Shown: piece after piece, positions 35,318 to 42,515 of the stretch
Layout of the letters: each line of letters starts with the position of its first letter
How positions within the stretch are numbered: the first letter of the stretch is position 1
Origin: JBEBSD01 sp040394475
GTDB lineage: Bacteria; Bacteroidota; Bacteroidia; Cytophagales; Spirosomataceae
Direction of reading: 5' to 3'
Length of the DNA stretch: 42,515 nucleotides
Assembly (NCBI GenBank): GCA_040394475.1
Contig: JBEBSD010000054.1
Coordinates: 1-42,515 of the forward strand
The notes under the pieces: generated by a model
What the model saw: the letters and a program-made list of their open reading frames with translations, nothing else
Databases searched by the model: none
What the model was told of the DNA's origin: nothing
Position numbers and translations under genes: made by a program

Positions 35318-37552
35318 TTAGGATGATTCCAGTTCATTGATGAATGGCTGGTTGTAGAAACGTTTTCCGGTAGCCTGATAAAGTGCATTCGCCACCGCCG
35401 CAAAAGCCGGAGGAAACGGAGGTTCGCCCATTCCAGTAGGATCCTGCTCATTTTCCACGAAATGGACATCGATCGCTTTCGGCGCTTCGTTCATCCGGAT
35501 TAATCTGTAGGTTGTAAAATTATTCTTTTGCGGGACGCCCTCCTTAAACGGCAGTTCGCCATAGAGCGCATTTCCAATACCATCTATGATAGCCCCTTCG
35601 GCCATATTAACCGCAGCATCTTTGTTAACCACAATTCCGCAGTCGATAGCCGCTGTGACTTTCTCAACCTTCGGAGCATTGTCTGTCATCACCAGATCAA
35701 CCACCTCTGCTACATAGGAATTGTGGCAAAAATAGGCCGATACGCCGCGGTGTACACCTTGTGAACGTTTCGTCCAGTCAGACTTCTCACGTACCAGCTC
35801 CAAAACGCCTGCATACCGAGCCGGGTCATAATCATTTCTTTCACCCACCGGATCTGTCTTTGCCCGCTCCAGAAGTCCCAGGCGAAAATCAATTGGGTCC
35901 TTGCCCATCTCTGCCGCCAGTTCGTCCAGAAAGGATTGTTCTGCAGCAGCCATAAAATTAGATCGCGGCGCGCGGAAAGCGCCAATGGTAATATTGGAAG
36001 GGATCTGCCAGCCTTCGGCAAGGTAGTTGTCGACGGATCCTGCCGGAAAACGGTTGGGATGCAACGGTGTTTCCGGTATGCCGCCGGCCTTCACATGAAA
36101 GGCAATCAACTTATTATCAGCATCCAGGGCGGCACGGTAAGTGGCGCTGTAAGAGGGCCGATAGACACCTGCAGTCATTTCATCCTCACGAGTATACATT
36201 AATTTAACAGGAGCCTTGAGCTGCTGGGAAATAACCGCCGCTTCGATAAAATGATGTCCATAAGCCCGACGGCCGAAGCCACCTCCCATCCGCGCCAGCC
36301 TGATGTGTATCTTTTCCTTTGGCAGACCAAGTCTTTGCGAAAGCGTACCTGCGATAAACTCCGGAGCTTGAATCGGCCCATATAAATCAGCCTTATCTTC
36401 CGTTACGTGCGCAAAACAATTTACCGGTTCCATCGTATTATGCGCCAAAAATGGCGCGGTATAGGTACGCTCCAGAATTTTTGAAGCCGATCGGAATGCG
36501 CTTTCGGGGTCGCCGTCTCTACGCATGATCGTTCCGGGCTTCTTGCCAAATTCCTCCATCCGGGCCCGGTGCGTTTCAGTGCTTTCCAGGCCTGCCGGGA
36601 ATTTTGCTTGTCCGCCGGAAATGGTAAAGGTCCGTTCAGGTTCGGCTTCCCACGCTACCTTTAATGCATTTTTAGCCTGTAACACCTCCCAGGTGCTGTT
36701 GCCTGCCACCACAACAAATTTGGTGAAGCTGGTGGTGTCAAAATAATTCTGATCAATACCTTCTGTCAATGAATCAATGGTGAATATTGATTTAATTCCC
36801 GGCATGGCTTTAGCCGCACGATCATCCATCGACTTAAAACGCAGGCCAAACGCAGGCGGATGCACGATCATCGCTATCAGCATCCCTTCGGTTTTATAAT
36901 CGACACCGAACAACGCCTTTCCTGTTATGATACGCTGGTTTTCTACGTTTTTCTTTGAGGAGCCTATGATTTTAAAGTCTGAAACCTCTTTCAGCTTTAC
37001 TTCCTCGGGCACAGGTATCTGAGCGGCTGCCGAGGCAAATTCACCGTAGCCGGCTTCCTTCCCGGATGCCTTATGCAGCAACATACCCGGTTCTGTGGTA
37101 ATTTCCGAAGCAGGGACATTCCATGCCGCCGCCGCCGCCAAAATCAGCATTTGCCTTGCAGTGGCGCCTGCCGTTCTCAGGGGAGACCAAGCCTGGCGAA
37201 CCGATTGGCTGCCTCCGGTAAATTGTCTTCCATAGCGTTCGGGATAAAAATCGGCCTGTTCCACCATAACCTGCTCCCAATCAATGTCCAGCTCTTCGGC
37301 CAGGATCATAGGCAATGACGTTTTGACGTTCTGTCCGAATTCCGGATTTGGATTAAACAGGGTTACTACACCATTTTCACCAATCTTGATGTAACTGTTC
37401 ATCTCAAACCATTCCTCCGGCACTTCAGGTACTTTCTTCGCGGAGGGTTGGCAGCCGGCCAGCCAGTTGAAATGCAACACCATTCCGCCTCCTGCAAGCA
37501 TGGCGGCCTTTAGAAAGAACCGTCTGTTGACTGTCTTTTTTATCCGGGTCAT
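35318..37552 (-). CDS. Molybdenum hydroxylase large subunit (xanthine dehydrogenase / IorB type)
   Basis: 744 residues. The N-terminus has a twin-arginine signal (NRRFFLKAAMLAGGGMVLHFNWLAGC, RRFFLK at about 10-15). The aldehyde-oxidase fold follows: ITGKALFGVDYKTEGMLIAMIVHPPAFG (about 210-237), MGGGFGRRAYGHHFIEAA (molybdopterin contact, about 420-437), GAFRAPRSNFMAAAEQSFLDELAAEMGKDPIDFRL and a C-terminal GMGEPPFPPAFAAVANAL. These subunits bind the molybdopterin cofactor and hydroxylate aldehydes or N-heterocycles. It follows the 2Fe-2S subunit by 15 bp. No FAD subunit or cytochrome gene is nearby, so the electron acceptor is unknown. Confidence 0.9.
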   Translation of the reverse strand: MTRIKKTVNRRFFLKAAMLAGGGMVLHFNWLAGCQPSAKKVPEVPEEWFEMNSYIKIGENGVVTLFNPNPEFGQNVKTSLPMILAEELDIDWEQVMVEQADFYPERYGRQFTGGSQSVRQAWSPLRTAGATARQMLILAAAAAWNVPASEITTEPGMLLHKASGKEAGYGEFASAAAQIPVPEEVKLKEVSDFKIIGSSKKNVENQRIITGKALFGVDYKTEGMLIAMIVHPPAFGLRFKSMDDRAAKAMPGIKSIFTIDSLTEGIDQNYFDTTSFTKFVVVAGNSTWEVLQAKNALKVAWEAEPERTFTISGGQAKFPAGLESTETHRARMEEFGKKPGTIMRRDGDPESAFRSASKILERTYTAPFLAHNTMEPVNCFAHVTEDKADLYGPIQAPEFIAGTLSQRLGLPKEKIHIRLARMGGGFGRRAYGHHFIEAAVISQQLKAPVKLMYTREDEMTAGVYRPSYSATYRAALDADNKLIAFHVKAGGIPETPLHPNRFPAGSVDNYLAEGWQIPSNITIGAFRAPRSNFMAAAEQSFLDELAAEMGKDPIDFRLGLLERAKTDPVGERNDYDPARYAGVLELVREKSDWTKRSQGVHRGVSAYFCHNSYVAEVVDLVMTDNAPKVEKVTAAIDCGIVVNKDAAVNMAEGAIIDGIGNALYGELPFKEGVPQKNNFTTYRLIRMNEAPKAIDVHFVENEQDPTGMGEPPFPPAFAAVANALYQATGKRFYNQPFINELESS

Positions 37553-37567
37553 CGTTTCGTCCTTTAA

Positions 37568-38023
37568 TTAGTAAGTTGCTGCTGTTTTGATAGCGGCTTT
37601 TATCCTGAGATACGTTCCGCACCGACAAAGGTTTCCGGTCATCGCCGTATCGATATCCTCGTCTGTCGGATGTGGATTGGACTTCAATAAAGCGGCAGCA
37701 TTCATAAGCTGTCCCGCCTGGCAGTAGCCGCATTGCGGAACATCGTGCGCTTCCCATGCCTGTTGCAAAGGATGGTCCCCCTTTTCCGATAAACCTTCTA
37801 TCGTGGTTATGGATTTATCCCCAATAACCGAGACCGGCATAGAACAACTTCGAATAGCCGTATTATCGAGCAATACCGTGCAAGCGCCGCAGGATGCTAC
37901 ACCACATCCATACTTGGTTCCCACTAAATCAAGATGGTCGCGTAATACCCACAGAAGGGGCGTTGACGGGTCAACTGCTACGGTATACGTTTTTTGATTA
38001 ATGTTTAGTTTAGTCGCTGTCAT
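37568..38023 (-). CDS. Two-[2Fe-2S] small subunit of the molybdenum hydroxylase
   Basis: 151 residues from the ATG at 38023 (MTATKLNINQKTYTVAVDPST); an upstream start at 38098 adds an unmatched tail. The plant-type ferredoxin cluster is KYGCGVASCGACTVLL with a further Cys in RSCSMPV (about 35-65). The second cluster is VPQCGYCQAGQLMNA and GNLCRCGTYLRIKAAI (about 95-145). It carries electrons from the large subunit. It is the first gene of the operon and has no signal peptide, so it probably rides out with the large subunit's Tat signal. The leader holds a palindrome and half-sites. Confidence 0.92.
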   Translation of the reverse strand: MTATKLNINQKTYTVAVDPSTPLLWVLRDHLDLVGTKYGCGVASCGACTVLLDNTAIRSCSMPVSVIGDKSITTIEGLSEKGDHPLQQAWEAHDVPQCGYCQAGQLMNAAALLKSNPHPTDEDIDTAMTGNLCRCGTYLRIKAAIKTAATY

Positions 38024-38173
38024 GGTGTTGTTTTTACGAGTGTTGTGGTTGAAAAGATACCATATTGCTGATTTCACGGAAGCATTATCGCACCTCACAA
38101 CCTCTAAACCAATGCCTTATAAAGGTTGTGCCCCGCATCAGTAAATTGCGGCCGCACAAAAATGTAGTAAAAA

Positions 38174-38205
38174 AAATCAGTACTATGTATACATATTACT
38201 GATTT
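38174..38205. promoter_or_regulatory. 32-bp near-perfect palindrome upstream of the molybdenum hydroxylase operon
   Basis: AAATCAGTACTATGTA (38174-38189) is followed directly by TACATATTACTGATTT (38190-38205); 15 of 16 positions pair. A further ATTACTGAT half-site lies at 38216-38224, 21 bp from the one at 38195-38203. It is about 150 bp before the start of the 2Fe-2S gene. Confidence 0.65.
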
Positions 38206-38224
38206 ACCTACCAATATTACTGAT
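38187..38224. promoter_or_regulatory. Candidate regulator site (site B) shared with the AraC promoter
   Basis: Matches 33755-33792 at 33 of 38 bases. It overlaps the 32-bp palindrome and adds the outer half-site. Confidence 0.6.
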
Positions 38225-38510
38225 GGAGTAATCGTAAAGGGTTGAAACAGCTGAATTTCGGATGATCGCGCAAAGTTGTCCGCATTCCCGCGAAGGGAAT
38301 CATGAAATTCTTTAAGCGACCGATTACCCTTCCTGCCACGCAATTCCCGGCGCGTTACCGGTATCCCCGAAGCCGCTCCGCCGATGTGACAGCGCAGCAT
38401 CTCCACCGGATGTGAGGACTCCTTCAGTCCGCGAGCTCATGAGAGTCGACCGGGCCGATATTTTGAGGATTCCCAATTCTTTCCCAAATTCACAAATTAT
38501 CTTTGTGGTT
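38225..38510. other. Rest of the molybdenum hydroxylase / two-component intergenic region
   Basis: No supported gene. An open minus-strand frame (38104-38406) covers most of it, but it lacks any family match and overlaps the palindrome. TATCTTTG at 38498-38505 is a -7-like box, 6 bp before the response-regulator ATG. Confidence 0.6.
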
Positions 38511-39188
38511 ATGAAAATCCTGATAGTTGAGGACGAAAAAGCGTTGCGGGAAACGATTGTCGCTTCGCTTACAAAGGAGCATTTTGTAATTGAAACAGCC
38601 GATGATTTTCATGCGGCAACCGAGAAAATTACGGTTTATGACTACGATTGTATTCTGCTTGACATCATGTTACCAAACGGCAGCGGACTATACCTTTTAG
38701 AAGAACTCAAAAACTTGGGAAAATCGGGAAACGTCATTATTATTTCCGCCAAAGATTCGCTTGACGATAAGCTGAAAGGACTTGAACTGGGGGCAGACGA
38801 TTACCTGACAAAACCGTTTCACATTGCCGAACTCAACGCGAGAGTAAAAGCCGTTTTACGAAGAAACAAATTAGACGGCAAAAACACAATTGAGATTGCA
38901 AACACTATCCTGGATTTAAAAGAGAGGACGTTTTCTGTAAACCAAGAAAATATCCAACTCAACAGGAAAGAATTTGACATGCTGAATTACTTCTTGCTCA
39001 ACAAAAACCGATTGGTTACAAAAACTGCAATAGCCGAACACGTTTGGGGTGACAACATCGACCAGGCGGATAATTTTGATTTTATTTATTATCAAATCAA
39101 AAATCTGCGAAAAAAACTACAACTCGCTAATGCCGGCATTGAAATTGAAGCCGTTTACGGTATAGGTTACAAGCTAACTGAAAAATGA
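38511..39188 (+). CDS. OmpR-family response regulator
   Basis: 225 residues from the ATG at 38511 (MKILIVEDEKALRETIV); the in-frame start at 38412 has no support. The receiver domain shows the acidic pocket EDE (7-9), Asp51 (LLDIM) as phospho-acceptor, Ser79 and Lys101 in YLTKPF. The winged-helix C-domain covers about 125-225 (RKEFDMLNYFLLNKNRLVTKTAIAEHVWG, YYQIKNLRKKL). It overlaps the histidine kinase gene (ATGA), so the two form a two-component system. This region is much AT-richer than the genes to the left. Confidence 0.92.
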   Translation: MKILIVEDEKALRETIVASLTKEHFVIETADDFHAATEKITVYDYDCILLDIMLPNGSGLYLLEELKNLGKSGNVIIISAKDSLDDKLKGLELGADDYLTKPFHIAELNARVKAVLRRNKLDGKNTIEIANTILDLKERTFSVNQENIQLNRKEFDMLNYFLLNKNRLVTKTAIAEHVWGDNIDQADNFDFIYYQIKNLRKKLQLANAGIEIEAVYGIGYKLTEK

Positions 39189-40465
39189 AGTTATTAAACA
39201 AATCACTCAACTCACTATCTGTTTCACTGTTTTTCATCATTGGATTATGGTCGATTGTATTCTATTTCAACATGCTCCGAGAAATTAAAGAAAGCGTTGA
39301 TGAGGGATTGGAAAACTACAAACGACAAATCATTTACCAGGCACAAAAAGACACAACTATTTTAGCGAAAAGCAATTTTGATGAAAGCTTTTTTACAGTT
39401 CATGAAATAACACAAACGCAGGCACTATCATTTAGAGACAGGTATATTGATACATTAATGTATATGCAGGATGCCGACGATGAGCGCCCCGAACTGGAGC
39501 CTGTACGTATGCTCACAACTGCCTTTGAAAACAACGGACATTATCATGAATTGAGCATTATCAATTCGATGGTGGAAGAAGATGACTTAATCAAAGAGTT
39601 ACTCTTAGACGCAGCCTGGCTGTATCTGATTTTAATCGTAAGCATTACTATCATCAACAATTTTGTATTGCAGCGTCTCTGGCAACCCTTTTATACTTTT
39701 CTTAATCAACTTAAAAACTACCGACTTGGAAGCAGTAAAAGTTTACCTGAAGTAAAAGGGAAAATAAAAGAATTTACTGACTTACATAATGCCGTAAGCA
39801 CTCTATTGCACCACAGTATTGAAACTTATGAACAGCAAAAACAATTTATCGGTAATGCTTCACACGAACTACAAACGCCATTAGCAATAACCATCAACAA
39901 GTTGGAATTACTAATTGAGAAAGGAAATTTGCAAAACGAACAAGCTGAAAGTATCACCGAAATAATGAATATCGTTGAGCGCCTGGTTCGCTTGAATAAA
40001 TCGCTGTTACTTTTAACTAAAATTGAAAATAAACAATTTTTGGACAATTCAACTATATTGTTAAACAAAGTAATTCGGCAAGTCATAGGCGATTTAGAAG
40101 AAATAGCGGCGTTTAAGGAAATAAAAATTTCCGTTACAGAAACTGCGGAATTATTCATTCAAATGGATACTTCACTCGCCAACATTATTATTTCAAACTT
40201 ACTTAAGAATGCTATTTTTCATAATGTCTCCAACGGAGCAGTAAACATTGACATCTCGGAAAATACAGTCAAAATAAGTAACACCGGTTTTACTGATTCT
40301 TTAAATGAACAAAAAATATTTACCCGTTTCTACAAATCCGAAAATAACACAAACGGCACAGGACTCGGTTTAGCAATCATTAAAGCTATTTGTGATGTGT
40401 ATAATTATTCAGTCTCATATCGTTTTGAAAGTAATCTTCATTGTTTTGAATTACGTTTCAACTAG
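39185..40465 (+). CDS. Sensor histidine kinase
   Basis: 426 residues. The first helix is SLSVSLFFIIGLWSIVFYFNML (about 10-31) and the second LLLDAAWLYLILIVSITIINNFVL (about 140-162); the periplasmic sensing loop between them is about 105 residues. The dimerisation box is NASHELQTPLAITINKLE with His227. The ATPase part has SNLLKNAIFHN (N-box), TFxIS-type strands and NGTGLGLAIIKAI (G2). It partners the response regulator upstream, with start and stop overlapping (ATGA). The signal it senses is unknown. Confidence 0.92.
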   Translation: MKLLNKSLNSLSVSLFFIIGLWSIVFYFNMLREIKESVDEGLENYKRQIIYQAQKDTTILAKSNFDESFFTVHEITQTQALSFRDRYIDTLMYMQDADDERPELEPVRMLTTAFENNGHYHELSIINSMVEEDDLIKELLLDAAWLYLILIVSITIINNFVLQRLWQPFYTFLNQLKNYRLGSSKSLPEVKGKIKEFTDLHNAVSTLLHHSIETYEQQKQFIGNASHELQTPLAITINKLELLIEKGNLQNEQAESITEIMNIVERLVRLNKSLLLLTKIENKQFLDNSTILLNKVIRQVIGDLEEIAAFKEIKISVTETAELFIQMDTSLANIIISNLLKNAIFHNVSNGAVNIDISENTVKISNTGFTDSLNEQKIFTRFYKSENNTNGTGLGLAIIKAICDVYNYSVSYRFESNLHCFELRFN

Positions 40466-40740
40466 TAATGCAATAGTTAAAGCGCTCACCGCAGCCAAAT
40501 TACTTCTGCAGCTCCTGTACGATCAGGCTATTCTATTTGGCCGACAATGCAATAATTCATAGAAGTTTGCCTAATAATTCGTGTATTCGTGGTAAATTAA
40601 ATAACAGCTACATCAAGCATGGCCACAAGTTAAATGCAAGTTGAAGCCCGTTTCTGAAAATTATTTTCGAATTTTAAGTCATTCCCAAATCTTTCCAGAT
40701 TGTCAGTTTTACTTTGCACCATCATCTAAAATAAAAGAAA
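40466..40740. other. Intergenic stretch with a solo ATTCGTG repeat
   Basis: No gene is supported. aattcgtgtattcgtgg at 40576-40592 is the reverse complement (16 of 17) of the repeat beside the GxxExxY gene at 5973. TTACTTTG at 40709-40716 is a -7-like box, 25 bp before the PepSY-like gene. Confidence 0.65.
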
Positions 40741-41190
40741 ATGAAAAAAAGCATTTTAATTGGCGCATTTGTGTTGAAGTTCTTCGCAAACACGGCTTTC
40801 GGGCAAGACATTCCGCAAAGCCAAGTTCCATCGGTTGTTGTAAACAACTTCCAGCAAACATTCCCAAAAGCCTTTGACGTAGAATGGGAAATAGACGGAG
40901 AAAACTACAAAGTAGAATTTGAAACAGGTCTGCTTGGAAGAGACCACGATGTTTGGTATGACAAAACAGGAAAGCTGATAAGACACAAAGAGGAAATATC
41001 TAAAAGCGATCTGCCTCAGAAGGTCTTGGCAGCGATCAACGGCGATTTTAGTAGTTATCGTGTTGATGATTTAAAAAGAAATACAGAGGGCGATAAAGTA
41101 ACTTATATGCTTGAACTGAAAACATTCACAGAAGAATGGAAAGTAGCCTTTGATGCAGAAGGAAATGTTTTAAGTAAAATTGCCGATTAA
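40741..41190 (+). CDS. Secreted PepSY-like (BLIP-like) protein
   Basis: 149 residues with signal peptide MKKSILIGAFVLKFFANTAFGQ. Two PepSY-like units follow: VVVNNFQQTFPKAFDVEWEIDGENYKVEFETG (about 30-61) and VLAAINGDFSSYRVDDLKRN ... YMLELKTFTEEWKVAFDAEGNVLSK (about 92-146). The first ends in a HDVWYDKTGKLIRH strand pair typical of this family. It is periplasmic; the function is unknown. It is cotranscribed with the DUF2490 gene, and lies downstream of a two-component system, where PepSY-like proteins are often regulated. Confidence 0.85.
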   Translation: MKKSILIGAFVLKFFANTAFGQDIPQSQVPSVVVNNFQQTFPKAFDVEWEIDGENYKVEFETGLLGRDHDVWYDKTGKLIRHKEEISKSDLPQKVLAAINGDFSSYRVDDLKRNTEGDKVTYMLELKTFTEEWKVAFDAEGNVLSKIAD

Positions 41191-41974
41191 GTTGAAAAAA
41201 CGTATAGTAACTATAGTCATTTTTACGCTGTTTTTGGGCAAGTGTTTTTCGCAAATCAGTCCGCCAGGTTTGGGTAAAGCCCATACTGCGGATTGGTTTG
41301 CCCTTGGCATACGGCAGAAATTAAATACGATTGGGGCGAAAGATTGGCAATCTATGTCGTATATAGGTTTAGGGAGAAAAAGCAATCCCGACAATTACGA
41401 CCCGTTTTTCAAATCTGCAATTCTTGTTGTCAATCAGGAATTTTATCACCAATTTCATAACGATTGGCAATACTCATTTGCATTGAGCTATCGCAGACAA
41501 GACGAATATCTTGATAATCCGCCTTACGAACGCGAAAATCCGAAAATAAAACAAGAGTTTCGCGTGTACGGCAGGCTTTCATATGTTTTAAATACATCAT
41601 GCTTGAAGCTTGTTCCGACATTCCGGCAAGAATTCAGAAAGTTCTATACACCTGGTTTTCAAAATGTAACAGAGAATTTTCAATTCCGTTCACGTTTTCG
41701 GTTACAATTATCCGTAAACTTAAATGCTAAAAAATCACACCGGATCATTGCAAGTTCAGAACAATTATTTTCCATAAGTGAAGAAACTACGTCAAACACC
41801 TGGACAGCCTTTAATTACAGAGAAAGCAGGTTCTTGTTGTATTATTCTTTTTCACCAAAGACATTACCGTTTATTCTCAGTGCGGGATATATGAACAATC
41901 TGGTTGGACAGAAAAATCCTTACGACGTTCACTATTTAGCATTTGATATCGTAGTAGAAAATCCATTTAAGTAG
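41180..41974 (+). CDS. DUF2490 outer-membrane-like protein
   Basis: Up to 264 residues. No ATG is available: a TTG at 41180 overlaps the previous gene by 11 bp, and a TTG at 41192 starts 1 bp after that gene's TAA. The second gives a better signal peptide (MKKRIVTIVIFTLFLGKCFSQ). The DUF2490 family is indicated by the repeated strands FHNDWQYSFALSYRRQDEY, FRVYGRLSYVLNTSCLKLVPTFRQEFRKFY, FQFRSRFRLQLSVNLNAKKSHRIIASSEQLFS and RFLLYYSFSPKTLPFILSAGYMNNLVG, which suggest an outer-membrane barrel. Together with the PepSY-like gene it forms a small periplasm/outer-membrane unit. Confidence 0.8.
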   Translation: MPIKLKKRIVTIVIFTLFLGKCFSQISPPGLGKAHTADWFALGIRQKLNTIGAKDWQSMSYIGLGRKSNPDNYDPFFKSAILVVNQEFYHQFHNDWQYSFALSYRRQDEYLDNPPYERENPKIKQEFRVYGRLSYVLNTSCLKLVPTFRQEFRKFYTPGFQNVTENFQFRSRFRLQLSVNLNAKKSHRIIASSEQLFSISEETTSNTWTAFNYRESRFLLYYSFSPKTLPFILSAGYMNNLVGQKNPYDVHYLAFDIVVENPFK

Positions 41975-42465
41975 TAGATCTGCAGAACTGGGTGACCGTG
42001 AAAAAATACTGTAGACGATTTGCCATAAAAAATACGGAGACCGTCAGTAACTGGATTACGAGGGGATAATAGGACCGGAGAATACTACGATAATTGAGGA
42101 ATTTAATATCATTCGCCTGGTAAAGGCAAAACCGCATCATGTCTGAGCGCTTAAAAACGCTTGATATGTTTATTTGATAATAGTGCATTCACCCCATTGG
42201 CGTTGCTATTGGGGTGTTTTTATAACCGCCATACGTACCTCATTATTAACAAAAAATCACTCAGCATTTACACTAAGTGCCTGATTTACTAGTGAACCTA
42301 TTGGTACGAAACTCGAACCTTTTATTGGAAGATTTGGAGCGATTGAAGCAACTAAAAGATGTCACAAATCAAAATTATACAGGTGAATTAAAAAATTGAA
42401 AAGCAACAAGAAGAAACCTCTGCTAAAAGAAGAAATTAAGCATTTCAAAAAATTATTTTGTTATA
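41975..42465. other. Terminal intergenic stretch without a supported gene
   Basis: Several short frames exist, none longer than 73 codons and none recognised. The stretch contains the terminator at 42190-42221. The last 100 bases form a frame (LKSNKKKPLLKEEIKHFKK) that runs into the repeat. Confidence 0.6.
42190..42221 (+). terminator. Rho-independent terminator
   Basis: CACCCCA (42190-42196) pairs with TGGGGTG (42210-42216) around a 13-nt loop, followed by TTTTT. It lies 216 bp after the DUF2490 stop, so it may end that transcript. Confidence 0.7.
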
Positions 42466-42515
42466 GGGCATCTCTCAAAACTAGAAATAGTGTTATTTTG
42501 GTTGAAAATGATTAT
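42466..42515. repeat. Right copy of the 50-bp terminal inverted repeat
   Basis: Reverse complement of 4-53, identical over 50 bp. The reading frame (ASLKTRNSVILVENDY) is the one used by the TlpA-like gene, but the residues before it (KHFKKLFCYR) do not match that gene, so only part of it is shared. Confidence 0.95.

Noticed and set aside
38104..38406. Minus-strand frame of 100 codons upstream of the molybdenum hydroxylase operon
   Set aside because: It overlaps the palindrome and has no recognisable domain; its resemblance to the frame at 33585-33872 is explained by the shared operator sequence.
41967..42188. Minus-strand 73-codon frame after the DUF2490 gene
   Set aside because: No family match and no sensible start context; it looks like chance.
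1..42515. CRISPR array, tRNA, rRNA, complete insertion sequence or prophage
   Set aside because: No regular repeat-spacer pattern, cloverleaf, rRNA core sequence, transposase or phage structural gene was seen.

Overview
The window looks like a chromosomal contig from a member of the Bacteroidota, probably Chitinophagaceae-like. The main signs are three secreted proteins with type IX secretion (T9SS) type A sorting domains, a TlpA-like periplasmic protein, a PorT-like outer-membrane barrel, an ECF sigma/membrane-protein pair and TAnnTTTG-type promoter boxes. Most genes are moderate to high in GC, while about 38.5-42.5 kb is clearly AT-richer. No rRNA, tRNA, CRISPR array, prophage or complete insertion sequence was found. 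The two window ends carry the same 50 bp in inverted orientation, and on the left that sequence is coding, so the contig probably breaks at a duplicated gene segment.

Layout. 0-8 kb: a TlpA-like gene cut by the left edge, a secreted DUF4886 (SGNH-like) protein, a transglutaminase/ECF sigma/membrane-protein operon, a small GxxExxY (PD-(D/E)XK) nuclease-like gene set among short ATTCGTG-based repeats, and a NamZ-type exo-muramidase. 8-23 kb: surface and envelope functions, namely a 5'-eroded beta-propeller T9SS cargo gene, a flavin monooxygenase, a frameshifted DUF1624 acyltransferase, a 1388-residue beta-helix T9SS cargo protein, a PepSY membrane protein, a MITE-like 104-bp element, a GH20/GH67-like glycosidase and an ice-binding (DUF3494) T9SS protein. 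23-31 kb: an AraC regulator, a coiled-coil envelope protein and porin, a cupin, a tiny basic protein, and a GH130 enzyme that converges on two overlapping GT4 glycosyltransferases, the larger fused to a helical toroid-like domain. 31-38 kb: a CobW relic, pirin, a DsbA/FrnE-like oxidoreductase divergent from a one-cysteine HxlR regulator, and an AraC regulator with a molybdenum hydroxylase operon. 38.5-42 kb: an AT-rich two-component system with a PepSY-like and a DUF2490 protein.

How the parts fit. The AraC gene at 33860 and the molybdenum hydroxylase operon about 4 kb away share a 38-bp upstream sequence (33 of 38 identical). At the operon this adjoins a 32-bp near-perfect palindrome, so a local regulatory link is likely. 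The HxlR regulator and the DsbA-like gene share an intergenic region with a 7-5-7 inverted repeat, which suggests a redox switch. The GH130/GT4 block looks like a unit that builds and breaks down a mannose- or glucose-containing saccharide. Several loci are decaying or rearranged: a T-run frameshift, two genes without starts, a CobW remnant, and repeats around the GxxExxY gene. The strongest candidates for something undescribed are the GxxExxY nuclease with its repeats and the shared operator; neither can be proved from one window.
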